Shown one piece after another: positions 16,185-26,900 of a DNA stretch of 64,000 bases (its first letter is position 1; each line of letters begins with the position of its first letter). The DNA comes from JAHEEL01 sp963700375. Lineage in GTDB: Bacteria; Actinomycetota; Acidimicrobiia; Spongiisociales; UBA5794. Made by a program: the position numbers and the translations under genes. The notes below the pieces were generated by a model. It was not told the DNA's origin and searched no databases. It was given only the letters and a program-made list of their open reading frames with translations. The DNA is taken from the NCBI GenBank assembly GCA_963700375.1, contig CAVOXF010000007.1, positions 1-64,000 of the forward strand, given 5' to 3'.

Positions 16185-18038
16185 ATGAAGAATCCACTCC
16201 GACCCCTCGCCGCATTCTTCGGGAAGCCGCACGTCCAGACCGGGCTCGCGCTCGGGGCAGCCGCGGCGATCGAATCGAACCAACCTTCGCTCATGGACCG
16301 ACCGAAGACGGACCAAGCGCTCGTCGTCGCCGGGTCATTCGCGTCCGGCTACATCGCAGGGAGCGGATACTCCCAGGTCATCCAGCGCGTCCCGCTCGCA
16401 GCACCGGTCGTCACCGACGCCGTCGCTGGAATCACTTCCGCAGCGTTCGCGGTGCTTGCCGGGCCGCGGCTGCGGACATCACGGCTCGGTTCACTTGCCG
16501 TCACAGCTGCTCAGACGCGTTCATACGCCTCCGCTGCCGCGCTCACGATGGAACTCGTGCGCCGTTCGGTAGGGGCGGCATCATCACGCGGCCCGATCGC
16601 GCGAGCCGGTGCGTTGATCGGAACGGCAGCCGCCGCCGATGCCGTATCCCTCACCTATCTCACGAATCGTCTCGGACGGTACGAGGCGGATGGCCAGAGG
16701 CCTCCTACAACCGCGGATGTGGCCTGGACCCTTTCGGTCGGAACCGGAGTTGCGGTCGGAGCCGGTGCAGTCGTGATGGCAGAGCGCAAGGCCGCCGAGG
16801 CGTCGGCGTCGCTGCTCAGCCGCAGGGCCGGCGGTCCAGCCACCGCCTGGCTGCCGCTCACCCACGCCCTGATCGGAGGAAGCCTCATCTACGGCGTACG
16901 AACCGGATTCGGTCGCTTCCTTGGGAAGATCGCGGCATCGAACAGCCGGACCGAGGTCCGCTATGCAGAACCCCCTACGGCAGAGACGGTTAGCGGAAGC
17001 CCCGATAGCGTGGTTGCCTTCGAAGATCTCGGCCTGCAGGGACGGCGGTTCGTGATCGAGGCTTCGAACGGCGAACAGATCAACGACGTTATGGGCGAGA
17101 GCGGTTCGATGGACGCCATACGGGTGTACGTCGGCGTTGCATCGGCTGCCACCGTAGAGGAACGGGTGGCGCTTGCGATCGAGGAGCTCCTCAGGACCGG
17201 TGCATTCGACCGTGCGCTCCTCATCGTTGGTTCACCGGCCGGCACGGGTTACTTCAACTACATCCCGGTGGAGGCCGCCGAATACCTGGCACGGGGAGAT
17301 GTTGCCTCGGTGGCCATCCAGTACGGTTCGCTGCCTTCGATGCTCTCAGTCCGGAAGATACCCCTCGCCATCGAGCAGCACGGCGCCCTTCTGCGGGCCA
17401 TCAACGACGTGCTCGCCCAGCGCGAACCCGGCCATCGACCAAGAGTGGTTCTCTACGGCGAGAGCCTCGGGGCCCAGACCAGCCAGGGTGCGTTCATTGG
17501 AGGAGGAACGGCCGTCCTCGACGACCTTCGGATCGACCGGGCGTTGTGGGCCGGCACCCCCTATGCCGGGAAGTGGCGGAAGGAACTTCTGGCGGGTGGG
17601 TCAAACATCGACGACACACTGTTCGGGACCTTTGCGTCGATCGACGAATATCGAGAGCTCCCCATCGGCGTGCGCGAATCGATTCGATTCTTCTTCCTCA
17701 ACCATCACGAAGACCCCGTCACCCGGTTCGGCCTCGACGTCGCCTACCAGGAGCCGACGTGGCTCGGACCCCCCGATCAGCGCCCACCGAACGTCTCGCT
17801 CACCCAAAGGTGGGTGCCCGCCGTCACGTTCTGGCAGACGGCGATCGACACCAAGAACGCGGCGACGGTCATCCCGGGGGCCTTCAACGCCCTCGGCCAC
17901 GACTATCGGGCCGACCTCGCACAATTCGTGAGCACGGCCTATGTCCTCACGGACGTCACCGACGAGCAGATGGCGAGCATCGAAAATCGCTTGAGAGAGT
18001 CCGAGATCGAACGAGCAGCCCGGATCGCCGAGGGCTAG
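16185..18038 (+). CDS. Alpha/beta-hydrolase family membrane protein
   Basis: This is a 617-residue protein. The first 250 residues are alanine-rich with several weak hydrophobic helices (VQTGLALGAAAAIES, WTLSVGTGVAVGAGAVVMAE). The C-terminal half is a hydrolase of the actinobacterial 'alpha/beta-hydrolase family' type, with nucleophile elbow VLYGESLGAQTSQGAF, an upstream strand ALLIVGSPAGTGYFNYIPV, and a late His in NALGHDYRADL. The substrate is unknown. The membrane-associated N-terminus suggests a lipid or cell-envelope ester. The stop codon overlaps the convergent PlsC-like gene by four bases. Confidence 0.75.
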   Translation: MKNPLRPLAAFFGKPHVQTGLALGAAAAIESNQPSLMDRPKTDQALVVAGSFASGYIAGSGYSQVIQRVPLAAPVVTDAVAGITSAAFAVLAGPRLRTSRLGSLAVTAAQTRSYASAAALTMELVRRSVGAASSRGPIARAGALIGTAAAADAVSLTYLTNRLGRYEADGQRPPTTADVAWTLSVGTGVAVGAGAVVMAERKAAEASASLLSRRAGGPATAWLPLTHALIGGSLIYGVRTGFGRFLGKIAASNSRTEVRYAEPPTAETVSGSPDSVVAFEDLGLQGRRFVIEASNGEQINDVMGESGSMDAIRVYVGVASAATVEERVALAIEELLRTGAFDRALLIVGSPAGTGYFNYIPVEAAEYLARGDVASVAIQYGSLPSMLSVRKIPLAIEQHGALLRAINDVLAQREPGHRPRVVLYGESLGAQTSQGAFIGGGTAVLDDLRIDRALWAGTPYAGKWRKELLAGGSNIDDTLFGTFASIDEYRELPIGVRESIRFFFLNHHEDPVTRFGLDVAYQEPTWLGPPDQRPPNVSLTQRWVPAVTFWQTAIDTKNAATVIPGAFNALGHDYRADLAQFVSTAYVLTDVTDEQMASIENRLRESEIERAARIAEG

Positions 18039-19372
18039 ACAGCGTCGGCGACGGCCTGCACGACGGCGCGGCGGTGTTCGAGGACTCCCTCGTAGAGATC
18101 GGTGCGATGGGACCGCCACGAACCGCGCCATGCCCGCCAGACGAGCCGCCCCCGTTCGAGCAGCGCGAACACCGCAAAAACATACAGCGGCATCACGAGC
18201 AGCAGCGCGGCCACGCCTTCGATTCCTGACCGCGTCCAACCGAACCAGCCGGCGACACCCCACGTGACGCCGAACAGGAGTATGGCGGAGGCGGGCTTCA
18301 CGGTGGCGGCCATGGCCGGGGCCATCTTGACGCGTCCAATCAGCCAGAGGAGGAGAAACGGGACGATGTTGATCACGAGGCCTACCAGAGCGAACGGCAG
18401 CAGGAGAACGCCCACAATCAGGTTCCAGATGATGCGCCAGAAGAAGGAACGCCGACTTTGGTGGGATGTCACCATCTGCTGGTCGGAGAGGCCGACGGCC
18501 TCGAGGTCGGCCGTATAGCGATCGACCGCTTCTGTGATGGCCTCTTTGGTCTCCCCAGACCGTTGCGAGAGCAGATTCGCCAGGGCGGATTCGTCGGCGT
18601 AGTCCACCTCCACACGAGCGCCCGGGATGGAACGGAGCGCAATCGCTGCAGCGGCCGTGAGCCCCCGCTCTTGCTCCCAATCGGCATAATCGGGCGCCGA
18701 TCGCCTCAGACGTCCTTCGATATCGGCCGTCAGGGCCCGCACGGCATCCCGATTCGAAGCATCCTGCGCCGTCCCGGGTTCGGCGTACCGACCGATCTCC
18801 TTGTCGACATCGAGCGGCACTCCGACGTTGACCCACACCTTCGAACGGAGCGCCGCCTTGTCGTCATAGTGGATGCCCGAGGGAATGATCTGGATCCCGT
18901 CGACACCGGACGCTCTCGCACCGAGAGCGATCCGGGCAGCCCCGGTCTTCACCCTGGCGATGGCGGGATCGTCCACTGTGATGCCCTCCGGGAAGATCAT
19001 CACGAGGTCGCCCTCTCCAAGGGCGGTGTACGTCGAGTGGAACATCTGGTCGTTGCCGGCCGGTCCCTTGTCCGCCGGCTTGTGAGTCGGGATGGCTCTG
19101 AAGAACTCCATCAACCGCCTGGCGATCGGGTACCGCCAGATCACGTCCCGCGCGATGAAGCGAGGCACCCGATCAAGGGCGTATGCCTGGACGAGGGCGT
19201 CCGAGAAGCCGCCGAAATGATTGGAAACTGCAAGCTGCGGCCCGGACGCCGTCTCGCCTGCTGCCTGCCGAACCTCAACGCTGCGATAGATGAGACGGAC
19301 CGCAAGCCCGGCAACGTTCTTCGTGAAGCGCTCGCGTCGGCTGAGATGCGCCTCCGGTCGAGCTTCCTTCAC
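18035..19372 (-). CDS. PlsC-like glycerophosphate acyltransferase
   Basis: This is a 445-residue membrane acyltransferase. Motif I is NHFGGFSDALVQAYAL, with five residues between the His and Asp rather than the usual four. Motif III is VMIFPEGITVDDPAIARVKT, and IIPSGIHYDDKAALRSKVWV corresponds to the fourth block. At least three transmembrane helices lie in the C-terminal third (NLIVGVLLLPFALVGLVINI). It would acylate glycerol-3-phosphate or lysophosphatidate for phospholipid synthesis. ATG 19372 overlaps the stop of the P-type ATPase upstream (ATGA), so the two are coupled. Confidence 0.82.
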   Translation of the reverse strand: MKEARPEAHLSRRERFTKNVAGLAVRLIYRSVEVRQAAGETASGPQLAVSNHFGGFSDALVQAYALDRVPRFIARDVIWRYPIARRLMEFFRAIPTHKPADKGPAGNDQMFHSTYTALGEGDLVMIFPEGITVDDPAIARVKTGAARIALGARASGVDGIQIIPSGIHYDDKAALRSKVWVNVGVPLDVDKEIGRYAEPGTAQDASNRDAVRALTADIEGRLRRSAPDYADWEQERGLTAAAAIALRSIPGARVEVDYADESALANLLSQRSGETKEAITEAVDRYTADLEAVGLSDQQMVTSHQSRRSFFWRIIWNLIVGVLLLPFALVGLVINIVPFLLLWLIGRVKMAPAMAATVKPASAILLFGVTWGVAGWFGWTRSGIEGVAALLLVMPLYVFAVFALLERGRLVWRAWRGSWRSHRTDLYEGVLEHRRAVVQAVADAV

Positions 19373-21747
19373 CCGGCCTCCTCGTCAACTGCGAACCACG
19401 ATACCCAGGGTCCCTCGTGGTGGTCGACCACGCGCAGAACGACGTGGAGGACGACGGCGGATGCAACGGTTGCAGCGGCGATGACAGCGATGATGTCCAC
19501 CGGGGGGATCACCAGGTCGAAGAATCTCCTACCGAACGGGACAACGAGCGTCAGAGCGAACACCGCGACCATCGCCCCCACCAGCGCCATCCGGCTCGGC
19601 GTGAGGGGTATCACGAGCTCGATCAGCACCCACATGCCGACCAGGACCATCGTGATCGTCGTCGCGCTTCTCGCGATCGTGAGATCTCCTTCGATCGCAC
19701 GGGCCGCGCTGTACACGCCGTACGCCGCCGCCGCTGCGATTACACCCGACGGCACGGCAAATCTCATGATCCGTCTGAACGCGCCCGTCCGAACAGGTTC
19801 GTCGGTTGGCTCGAAGGACAGGAAGAATGCGGGGATCCCGATCGTCAACGAACCGATCAACGTCAGGTGGCGAGGAAGCAGCGGGAACACCCGTCCGACG
19901 AGCCCAATTGCTACAGCAAGGATCGCTGCGTAGACGGTCTTCGTAACGAAGAGTGAGGCAACCCGTTCCATGTTCGCGATAACGCGCCGCCCTTCGGCGA
20001 CAACGTATGGCAGCGACGCGAACCGGTTGTCGAGGAGGACGATCTGAGCGACGGCCCTGGTGGCCGGTGCCCCCGAGCCCATCGCTATCCCGATATCGGC
20101 ACCCTTGAGGGCGAGCACGTCGTTGACGCCGTCGCCGGTCATCGCGACCGTGTGCCCGGCGTTCTGCATGGCCGTCACCATGTGCCGCTTCTGATCGGGA
20201 ACGACGCGCCCGAACACTGATCCTTCGTTGATGGCCTGTTCGAATTCGGGTGTTGCCACATCCGGTAGCTCTCGGGCGTCGATGGCGCGATCCGCTCCCG
20301 GAACGCCGACGGTGCCTGCGATCGAGCCAACGGTCAACGCGGCGTCGCCGGAAATGACCTTCGGGGCAACGTTCTGGTCGAGGAAGTAGGCGACCGTGTC
20401 GGCCGCGTCCGACCGGATCTCCTCGGCGAACGTCAGATAGCCGACCGGTTCGAGGCCGACGGGAAGCGTGCCCTCGTCCTCGGGGAGCGGCGATTCGGTT
20501 GCGGCGACGAGCAGCACCCGTTCGCCCCTGGACCCGATGGCGCCCAGGCGTCCGAGAAGGGTCGGATCGTCGCTCCCGAGGACGATTTCGGGCGCACCGA
20601 TGACCCACGAGCATCCGTCGGTGAAGCGAACCGCCGAGAACTTCCGAACCGAGGAGAATGGTACGAATCGTTCGACGACCCACCGGGGTGGGTCGGGATA
20701 GGCCTGAGCGACGCCCTGCATCGTCGGATTCGGGTGCGGGTCGGCCGCAGCGATCGCAGCAACGGCACCTGCGACGTCGGCGGCATCCCGGTCCCCGAGC
20801 GTAACGGTCTCGCGATGGCGGACGATGCCGGTGGTGAGGGTGCCGGTCTTGTCGACGCACACGACATCGACCCGGGCGAGGGTCTCAACCGCCGGCAGTT
20901 CCTGCACAAGCGCCTGGCGCTTCCCGAGGCGGATGACTGCCACCGCCGACGCCATCGACACGAGAAGCACGAGACCCTGGGGCACCATCCCGACCACGCC
21001 GGCCACGGTCGAGACCATGGCCTCGCCGATCGATCCGTCGGTCTGCATCTGGCTCCACAGCAGCAGGCCGCCGATCGGGATCAGCATCCAGGTGACGACA
21101 CGTAGAATCTGGTCGATCCCCTGCTGGAGTGCGCTCTTCATGAGGGTGAACTTCTTCGCTTCGACCGCAAGGTGTTGCGCGTACGCATCGTCGCCGACGG
21201 CCGTCGCGCGGATCGTCACGGAGCCGGCCACGATGAATGACCCGGAGAGAACCGAGTCACCGGGATCCTTGTGGAGCGGATCCGCCTCTCCGGTAACGAG
21301 CGATTCGTCGATCTGCACGCTTCCGGACGCCAAGACGGTGCCATCCGCCGGCACCTGGTCGCCCGTCGACAGTTCGATCACGTCGTCGAGGACGACTTCA
21401 CCGACCGGGATCTTCGCGGATTCACCGTCACGAACAACGGTCACGTTCGGGGCAACGAGGACGCTCAAGCGGTCGAGCGTGTGCTTTGCCCGCAACTCCT
21501 GCACGATCCCGATGATCGCGTTCGCCGTCATCACGAATCCGAAGAGCGCGTCCGGTAGGTGCCCGAAGATCAGCACGATCACGAGCATCACCGACATGAT
21601 GGCGTTGAAACGGGTGAGCAGGTTCGAGCGGAGGATGTCGGCGACCGACCGTGATCCTCTGACCTCGACGGTGTTGACCTTCCCCGCTGCGACGCGTTGG
21701 GCCACCTGGGCGGCCGTCAGCCCCCGTTCATCGGCTTCGATCGTCAC
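19369..21747 (-). CDS. P-type cation ATPase, CtpE-like
   Basis: This 792-residue transporter has the family motifs. The phosphorylated Asp lies in VCVDKTGTLTTG. The actuator region has VTGEADPLHKDPG. The hinge is MTGDGVNDVLALKGADIGIA. In the fourth helix MVPQGLVLLVSMASA takes the place of the PEGL of heavy-metal or calcium pumps. About ten hydrophobic segments are visible, with no N-terminal metal-binding domain. The pattern resembles mycobacterial CtpE, which is reported to take up calcium, but the ion is not determinable here. It leads a two-gene operon with the acyltransferase. Confidence 0.88.
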   Translation of the reverse strand: MTIEADERGLTAAQVAQRVAAGKVNTVEVRGSRSVADILRSNLLTRFNAIMSVMLVIVLIFGHLPDALFGFVMTANAIIGIVQELRAKHTLDRLSVLVAPNVTVVRDGESAKIPVGEVVLDDVIELSTGDQVPADGTVLASGSVQIDESLVTGEADPLHKDPGDSVLSGSFIVAGSVTIRATAVGDDAYAQHLAVEAKKFTLMKSALQQGIDQILRVVTWMLIPIGGLLLWSQMQTDGSIGEAMVSTVAGVVGMVPQGLVLLVSMASAVAVIRLGKRQALVQELPAVETLARVDVVCVDKTGTLTTGIVRHRETVTLGDRDAADVAGAVAAIAAADPHPNPTMQGVAQAYPDPPRWVVERFVPFSSVRKFSAVRFTDGCSWVIGAPEIVLGSDDPTLLGRLGAIGSRGERVLLVAATESPLPEDEGTLPVGLEPVGYLTFAEEIRSDAADTVAYFLDQNVAPKVISGDAALTVGSIAGTVGVPGADRAIDARELPDVATPEFEQAINEGSVFGRVVPDQKRHMVTAMQNAGHTVAMTGDGVNDVLALKGADIGIAMGSGAPATRAVAQIVLLDNRFASLPYVVAEGRRVIANMERVASLFVTKTVYAAILAVAIGLVGRVFPLLPRHLTLIGSLTIGIPAFFLSFEPTDEPVRTGAFRRIMRFAVPSGVIAAAAAYGVYSAARAIEGDLTIARSATTITMVLVGMWVLIELVIPLTPSRMALVGAMVAVFALTLVVPFGRRFFDLVIPPVDIIAVIAAATVASAVVLHVVLRVVDHHEGPWVSWFAVDEEAG

Positions 21748-21769
21748 AGCCCTGTTCCCGCCATGGGTC

Positions 21770-22381
21770 CTACCCGCCGAAGTGCTCGTCGTAGTCGGCC
21801 ATCGCCTCGGCGACGACCCGGACCGCGTGGTCGTGGCCGTAGATCTCGGGAATCTGGACCTGGTCCTCCTCCCCCGGCATCGTCTTGTACGTGAGGAAGT
21901 AGTGCTCGAGCCGCGAGATCAGGGCACTCGGGATGTCGGTGATGTCGCGAGCTCCGCCGAGGACGGCGTCGTCCACGAGAATGGCGATGATCTTGTCGTC
22001 CGCCTCTCCGTGGTCGATCATGCGTATACCTCCGACGACCCGAGCGTTGAGCATGATCTCGGATCGGTCGATGGCCCGCTCGGAGATCACGCAGATATCG
22101 AGCGGATCACGGTCCGCCTCGGTCACCTCCGGCGAGAGCGCCGCAACTCGCTCTCCGCAGAACGTCTGGGGGATCAGGCCGTAGAGGGTGGGTGGTGAAC
22201 TGCTGCCCCGCTGTGGGCGATCGACTTTCAGGTACCCAGTCCGCTTCTCGACTTCGTACTTGACGAAGTCGAACGGCGAAATCTCGATGAACGCGGTCAC
22301 GATCTCCGGGGCGTCCGGGCCGGGATCGAGTCCATGCCACGGATGCGGGCGCCACCGGAAGAACGGTTCGGGGAATCCCAT
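21770..22381 (-). CDS. ppa: Inorganic pyrophosphatase, family I
   Basis: This soluble 203-residue enzyme hydrolyses pyrophosphate. The signature with metal-binding aspartates is EADRDPLDICVISE. Other expected parts are FIEISPFDFVKYEVEKRTG, LKVDRPQR, GGIRMIDHGEADDKIIAI and ISRLEHYFLTYK. The last is followed by YGHDHAVRVVAEAMADYDEH. The length is somewhat above the usual bacterial 170-180, with extra residues at the start (MGFPEPFFRWRPHPWHG), as seen in a divergent subgroup. It stands 23 bp before the P-type ATPase in the same direction. Confidence 0.88.
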   Translation of the reverse strand: MGFPEPFFRWRPHPWHGLDPGPDAPEIVTAFIEISPFDFVKYEVEKRTGYLKVDRPQRGSSSPPTLYGLIPQTFCGERVAALSPEVTEADRDPLDICVISERAIDRSEIMLNARVVGGIRMIDHGEADDKIIAILVDDAVLGGARDITDIPSALISRLEHYFLTYKTMPGEEDQVQIPEIYGHDHAVRVVAEAMADYDEHFGG

Positions 22382-22471
22382 GCAACCTCCTCCCCCGCGA
22401 TCGTAGCCGGGCTCGGCGAACTGGCTCCATTCGGCACCGTGCCCTGGGTCGATTTCTGCCCGATCGGCTGC

Positions 22472-23293
22472 TCAGCGATCGAGGCCCGGCGATGCTGCCG
22501 CGAACACGGCCCCGGCATAGTCCAGAATCCGCTCGGCGCCTCCGACGCGGCCGACCACTTCGGCATACGGAAGGATCGAACCCTCCCAGCCATCCGTGTG
22601 CCAGCGCGCACCCGACGGCAGGGCCACGTTCAGCAACGCCTCGGCGTCGAACGGCCACGGGTTCGAGTAGAAGTAGGCGTCGCCGGCCGGATAGAAGCCG
22701 AGATTGATCTGAGCCGGGATCTCTGACGACTCGCCGACTTCCTTCGTCGGAACCGTTCGCGTGCCGAACCATTCGAACGCAAGGTCGAAGCCATGTGGCC
22801 AGAGCTGGACGGGGCCAACGTTGCCACCAATCCGATTCCGGTGGGCGGCAAGCACCCCCTCGGCCGCTGCGAGGACCTGGAAGATCTCGAGCGCGTCGAC
22901 TTCACGGTAGGGACGGGCCTCATCGCTCTCGAACCTCGAGCGGTCGTAGTCGCCTGTCAGCCCGAACTCGGCTGCGGCCGCGATCAATGCATCCCCCATT
23001 TCGGTAGCGGTGAACCCTGCGTTCATCGGGAACCTGCGGGTCTCGCCGGCGGAGGTTTCCAGGATGATCAGACTCGTCCGGGGGTCCATGCGCACGTACG
23101 CTGCCCCGCCGTCGGGCAGCGTCATGGTCTCGGTCATCATGCCGTCGGGGCGGACCTGGAGCGAGACGTGCCACCACTTCGAATGCGCGAGCGCATGCGC
23201 ACGGGGCAGGGCCGCGATCGCATGGGCATAGGCGTGCAGCGTTGCCCTCGTCGGTTCACCGTCCGTCGGAAGCGCTGGGAGGGCTGGCATCAT
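22472..23293 (-). CDS. DUF5996 family protein
   Basis: This 273-residue soluble protein has the family blocks AHSKWWHVSLQVRPDGMMTE, FEWFGTRTVPTKEVGE and INLGFYPAGDAYFYSNPWPF. There are no membrane segments. ATG 23291-23293 (MMPALPALP) is preferred to the upstream ATG 23344, which would add an arginine-rich, non-conserved leader. The biochemical function of the family is unknown. It is divergent from the carbonic anhydrase gene 90 bp away. Confidence 0.85.
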   Translation of the reverse strand: MMPALPALPTDGEPTRATLHAYAHAIAALPRAHALAHSKWWHVSLQVRPDGMMTETMTLPDGGAAYVRMDPRTSLIILETSAGETRRFPMNAGFTATEMGDALIAAAAEFGLTGDYDRSRFESDEARPYREVDALEIFQVLAAAEGVLAAHRNRIGGNVGPVQLWPHGFDLAFEWFGTRTVPTKEVGESSEIPAQINLGFYPAGDAYFYSNPWPFDAEALLNVALPSGARWHTDGWEGSILPYAEVVGRVGGAERILDYAGAVFAAASPGLDR

Positions 23294-23382
23294 GGCTGGC
23301 TCCGTTCTCGTGGTTCGTCCCGGTTCAATGCCGGCCGGGCGCAATGCATTCCCGGTTCGACGGTGGCGGTACGCTGCCGGAC

Positions 23383-23937
23383 ATGAAACCGCTCATGCTC
23401 CCGGACCCATTGATTCATCCTTCGGCGTTCATCGCTCCGACGGCCCGAGTGTACGGATCGGTCGAGATCCGGGCGCTCGCCGTCGTCATGTTCGGCGCAG
23501 TCCTGCGGGCCGAACTCGATGCAATCGTGATCGGCGAGGAGTCGAACCTTCAGGACAACGTCGTGGTTCATTCGGACCTGGGGATGCCGACGTCGATTGG
23601 CCGGCGGGTGACCGTCGGCCACGCCGCTGTGGTCCACGGTGCCACCATCGGCGACCGCTGCCTTGTCGGCATCGGAGCGCTGGCCCTCAACGGCTCGCTG
23701 CTCGGGGACGGCGCCTGGCTCGCAGCTGGATCGGTGTTGCCGGAGGGCAAATCGATTCCGCCCTGGACGCTGGCGGTTGGAACTCCGGCGAAGCCACTGC
23801 GGGAACTGACGTCCGAAGAGATCGAGCGGCAGGATCAAGGAGTGGATCTCTATCTGCAGTTCGGGGCGACGTATCGGGGGTTGCCAGTCGCCAGTCGCCA
23901 GTCGCCAGTCTCGTTCGAGAAGGCCTCCCAGCCCTGA
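23383..23937 (+). CDS. Gamma-class carbonic anhydrase-like protein
   Basis: This 184-residue left-handed beta-helix protein has hexapeptide repeats. The zinc-ligand histidines fall in NLQDNVVVHSD, VTVGHAAVVHGATIGDRC, and the family phrases VMFGAVLRAELDAIVIGEES and VGTPAKPLRELTSEEI are present. It probably hydrates CO2 or acts as a paralogue of that family. The last 15 residues (VASRQSPVS and onward) are encoded by four copies of a 7-bp repeat and are not part of the conserved fold. The stop is 15 bp from the convergent hrpA stop. Confidence 0.88.
   Translation: MKPLMLPDPLIHPSAFIAPTARVYGSVEIRALAVVMFGAVLRAELDAIVIGEESNLQDNVVVHSDLGMPTSIGRRVTVGHAAVVHGATIGDRCLVGIGALALNGSLLGDGAWLAAGSVLPEGKSIPPWTLAVGTPAKPLRELTSEEIERQDQGVDLYLQFGATYRGLPVASRQSPVSFEKASQP
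23883..23910 (+). repeat. Four tandem copies of GCCAGTC
   Basis: The heptamer GCCAGTC is repeated four times without error inside the 3' end of the carbonic anhydrase gene. Seven is not a multiple of three, so each copy is read in a different frame. Copy-number change would alter the C-terminus and stop position. Confidence 0.95.
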
Positions 23938-23952
23938 GCGCGGCACATCAGG

Positions 23953-26900
23953 CTACGGTGCGACGGCTCGTTCTAGGGCTTCTAGGATGCGTTTCTCGCT
24001 GATCTTGCTCTTGGTTCCTATGGATTGCGCGAACACGCTCACCCGGAGCTCCTGGAGCATCCACGCCACCTCGATCAGTTGCGTCGAGTTCGGGACGGCG
24101 TCTGAGAGTTCGTCGCGCTCGGCCTCCAGGTCCCGGATGCGGTCCATCGCGGCACGATCCTTCTCCACGCGATCGGGAAGCGCTTCCAGGCGCCGTGAGA
24201 CGGCCCGCACGTACCGATGGATGTCCGGCAGTCGCTCGATGCCGACCGCCGTCAGGAATCCCGGATAGATCAGCCGGTCGACCTGCTCCTCGACGTCGAA
24301 CACGACGTCCGGGTAGTGCGCCAGTGACCCGCCGGCCAGCGTCGCCCGCACCTCACGGAGTTCGTCCAGAATCTCGAGGGCATCCGATGCCACGGCAACC
24401 AGCAGGTCCGGAGACGCTGCACCGATCTGCGTGAGCAGGCGGTCAAACGAGGTGGCATCCCAGACGGGTCCGCCTGCCTCGCCGAGCAGGTCGTCGACCG
24501 CACACATCAGGCAATCGTCGGCCCATTCGTTGAACGACTCGTAAGGGCCGGCTGCAATCGCACCGAGACCATCGTCGGTCACGAGGGGCCGAAGCACCCT
24601 CGCCGGCGACGGCAGGCCGAGCACGATCAGCTTCCGCGTGCCGGCCCACATGGAAGCCGACTGCTCTCCGGACGTGGCGAATAGCCGGACTGCGACCGCG
24701 TCACCGTCGTCAATGAGGGCCGGGTACGCCGTCATCGACCGTCCCGGCCCTTCGATCTCTGCCTCGGTCGGAAGGTCGCCGAAGTCCCACGATGTGATCC
24801 CAGTGCGCTCGACGCCGTGGCCCAACGTCGCCACCGCCGCCTGGGCCTCGGCTCGTAGTTGATCGGCCAGCAGTGCGAGGTTCGGGCCCTCAGCGAGGAC
24901 GGAGCCGTCTTCTCCAACGACACGGAAGAACGGCCTCAGGTGCGAGGGAATTCGATCCAGGTCGAATGCATCCAGCGGAATGGCTGCTCCGGCCCGTTTC
25001 GTCAGCTCGCGCCGCAGGAACGGCACGAGCCCTTCCTCTGCGGGGTCATGCGTCGCCAGCACCGAATGGGCGGTTGCGGGTATCGGCGCCAACTGCTTCC
25101 GGAATCTCTTGGGGAGTGAACGCATCATCGCGACGACGAGCTCTTCACGAAGACCGGGAACCGACCATTCGAAGATGCCCGGGTCGACCCGCCCAAGGCC
25201 GCCGATCGGCACGCTGACGATCAGCCCGTCGGTCGCGCTACCCGGATCGAATTCGTAGGTGAGCGGCATCGAGACACCGCCGTACTGCCAGACCTCCGGG
25301 AATGCTTCCGCCCCGGGCGTTTCGATCTCCGGTTCGAGGAGATCGTCGACCGCAAGGTCGAGCCGGTGCGGGTCCGTCAGTCGCACGTCCTTCCACCATC
25401 GATCGAAGTGCCGCACGGAGACGATGTCCTTCGGAATCCGGCGGTCGAAGAACTCGACGACCGCTTCGTCGTCGACGAGCAGATCGGTTCGTCGATACCG
25501 CGCCTCGAGGTCGAGCACTTCGCTGATGACCGCGGCGTTGTGTTCGACAAAGCGGTGGTGCGCATCCCACTCCCCCGCAATGAGTGCATGACGTATGAAG
25601 AGGTCGCGGGCGGCCTCGGGATCGATCCTTCCGTACAGCACCGGACGGGCGGTCTGCAGCGGAAGTCCGTAGAGGGAGACCGACTCGTTCGCTGTCGCGG
25701 CGCCGCGTCTCTCGTCCCACACCGGATCCGAGTACGAGCGGCTCACCAGGTGATCCGCGGCGCTCTCGATCCATTCGGGTTTGACCGATGCGACACCACG
25801 TGCCCAGAGGCGGGTCGTCTCGACCAGTTCCGCCGCCATCACCCACTCGGGGGGTCGTTTGAAGAGGGTCGAGCCGGGGTTGATCGAGAAGCGACTGCTT
25901 CGTGCGCCCCGGTACTCGAAAGATCCATGGTCCTTGGTCCCGACGTTGGACAAGAGGCCGGTGAGCAACGTCCGGTGAACCACCTCGCGCTGCGCCGGCT
26001 CGCGGTTGGGTACGAACCCGAGGTCCTTCGTCACGTCACGGAGTTGGGCACGAAGATCCTGCCACTCCCTGACCCGTCGATAGTTCAGATACTCGTTCTT
26101 GCAGAGACGCCTGAACTGGCTTGACGACCTGGCCCGTCGTTCTCCGCTCAGGTACTCCCAGAGATGCAGCCAGCTGTAGAAGTCGGACTCTTCATCCCTG
26201 AATCGGGCGTGGGCCTGGTCCGCCTGGGCCTGCTTCTCTGCAGGGCGCTCTCGCGGATCTTGTATGGCGAGAGCGGCCGTGATGATGAGCACCTCGCGGA
26301 GACTTGCCGTGCGGGTCGATTCGAGAATCATCCTCGCGAGCCGAAGATCGATGGGTAGATCGGCGAGGCTGCGGCCGAGCTTGGTGAGCCTCTGAAGGCC
26401 CTCCTCGCGGCCGGCTTCGATCGCTCCCAACTCGACAAGACGAGCGATGCCGTCCCCAATCGACCGGGAGTCCGGCGGGTCGAGAAACGGGAAGGTCTCG
26501 ATCGCTCCGAGGTCGCGTGCCGTCATCTGCAGGATGACGGAGGCAAGGTTCGTCCGTTGGATCTCCGGCTCGGTGAACTCCGGACGTCTCTCGAAGTCGT
26601 CCTCTTCGTAGAGGCGGATGCATATGCCTGGTCCCAACCGGCCACAGCGTCCGGCACGCTGGTTGGCCGACGCCTGTGAGACGGGTTCGATCGGGAGACG
26701 CTGCACCTTGGTTCGCCGGCTATATCGAGAGATGCGGGCCGTCCCGGCGTCGATGACGTACCGGATGCCGGGAACCGTTAGCGACGTTTCGGCAACATTC
26801 GTTGCCAGCACAATCCGGCGGCCCGTGTGGGGGCGGAACACACGGTGCTGCTCGGCCGCCGAGAGGCGGGCGTAGAGCGGCAGAACCTCGGTGTGGGGCA

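Noticed and set aside
17601..19933. Long frames opposite the hydrolase, acyltransferase and P-type ATPase genes
   Set aside because: They have arginine- and proline-rich composition and exact overlap with conserved genes. They reflect third-position GC bias.
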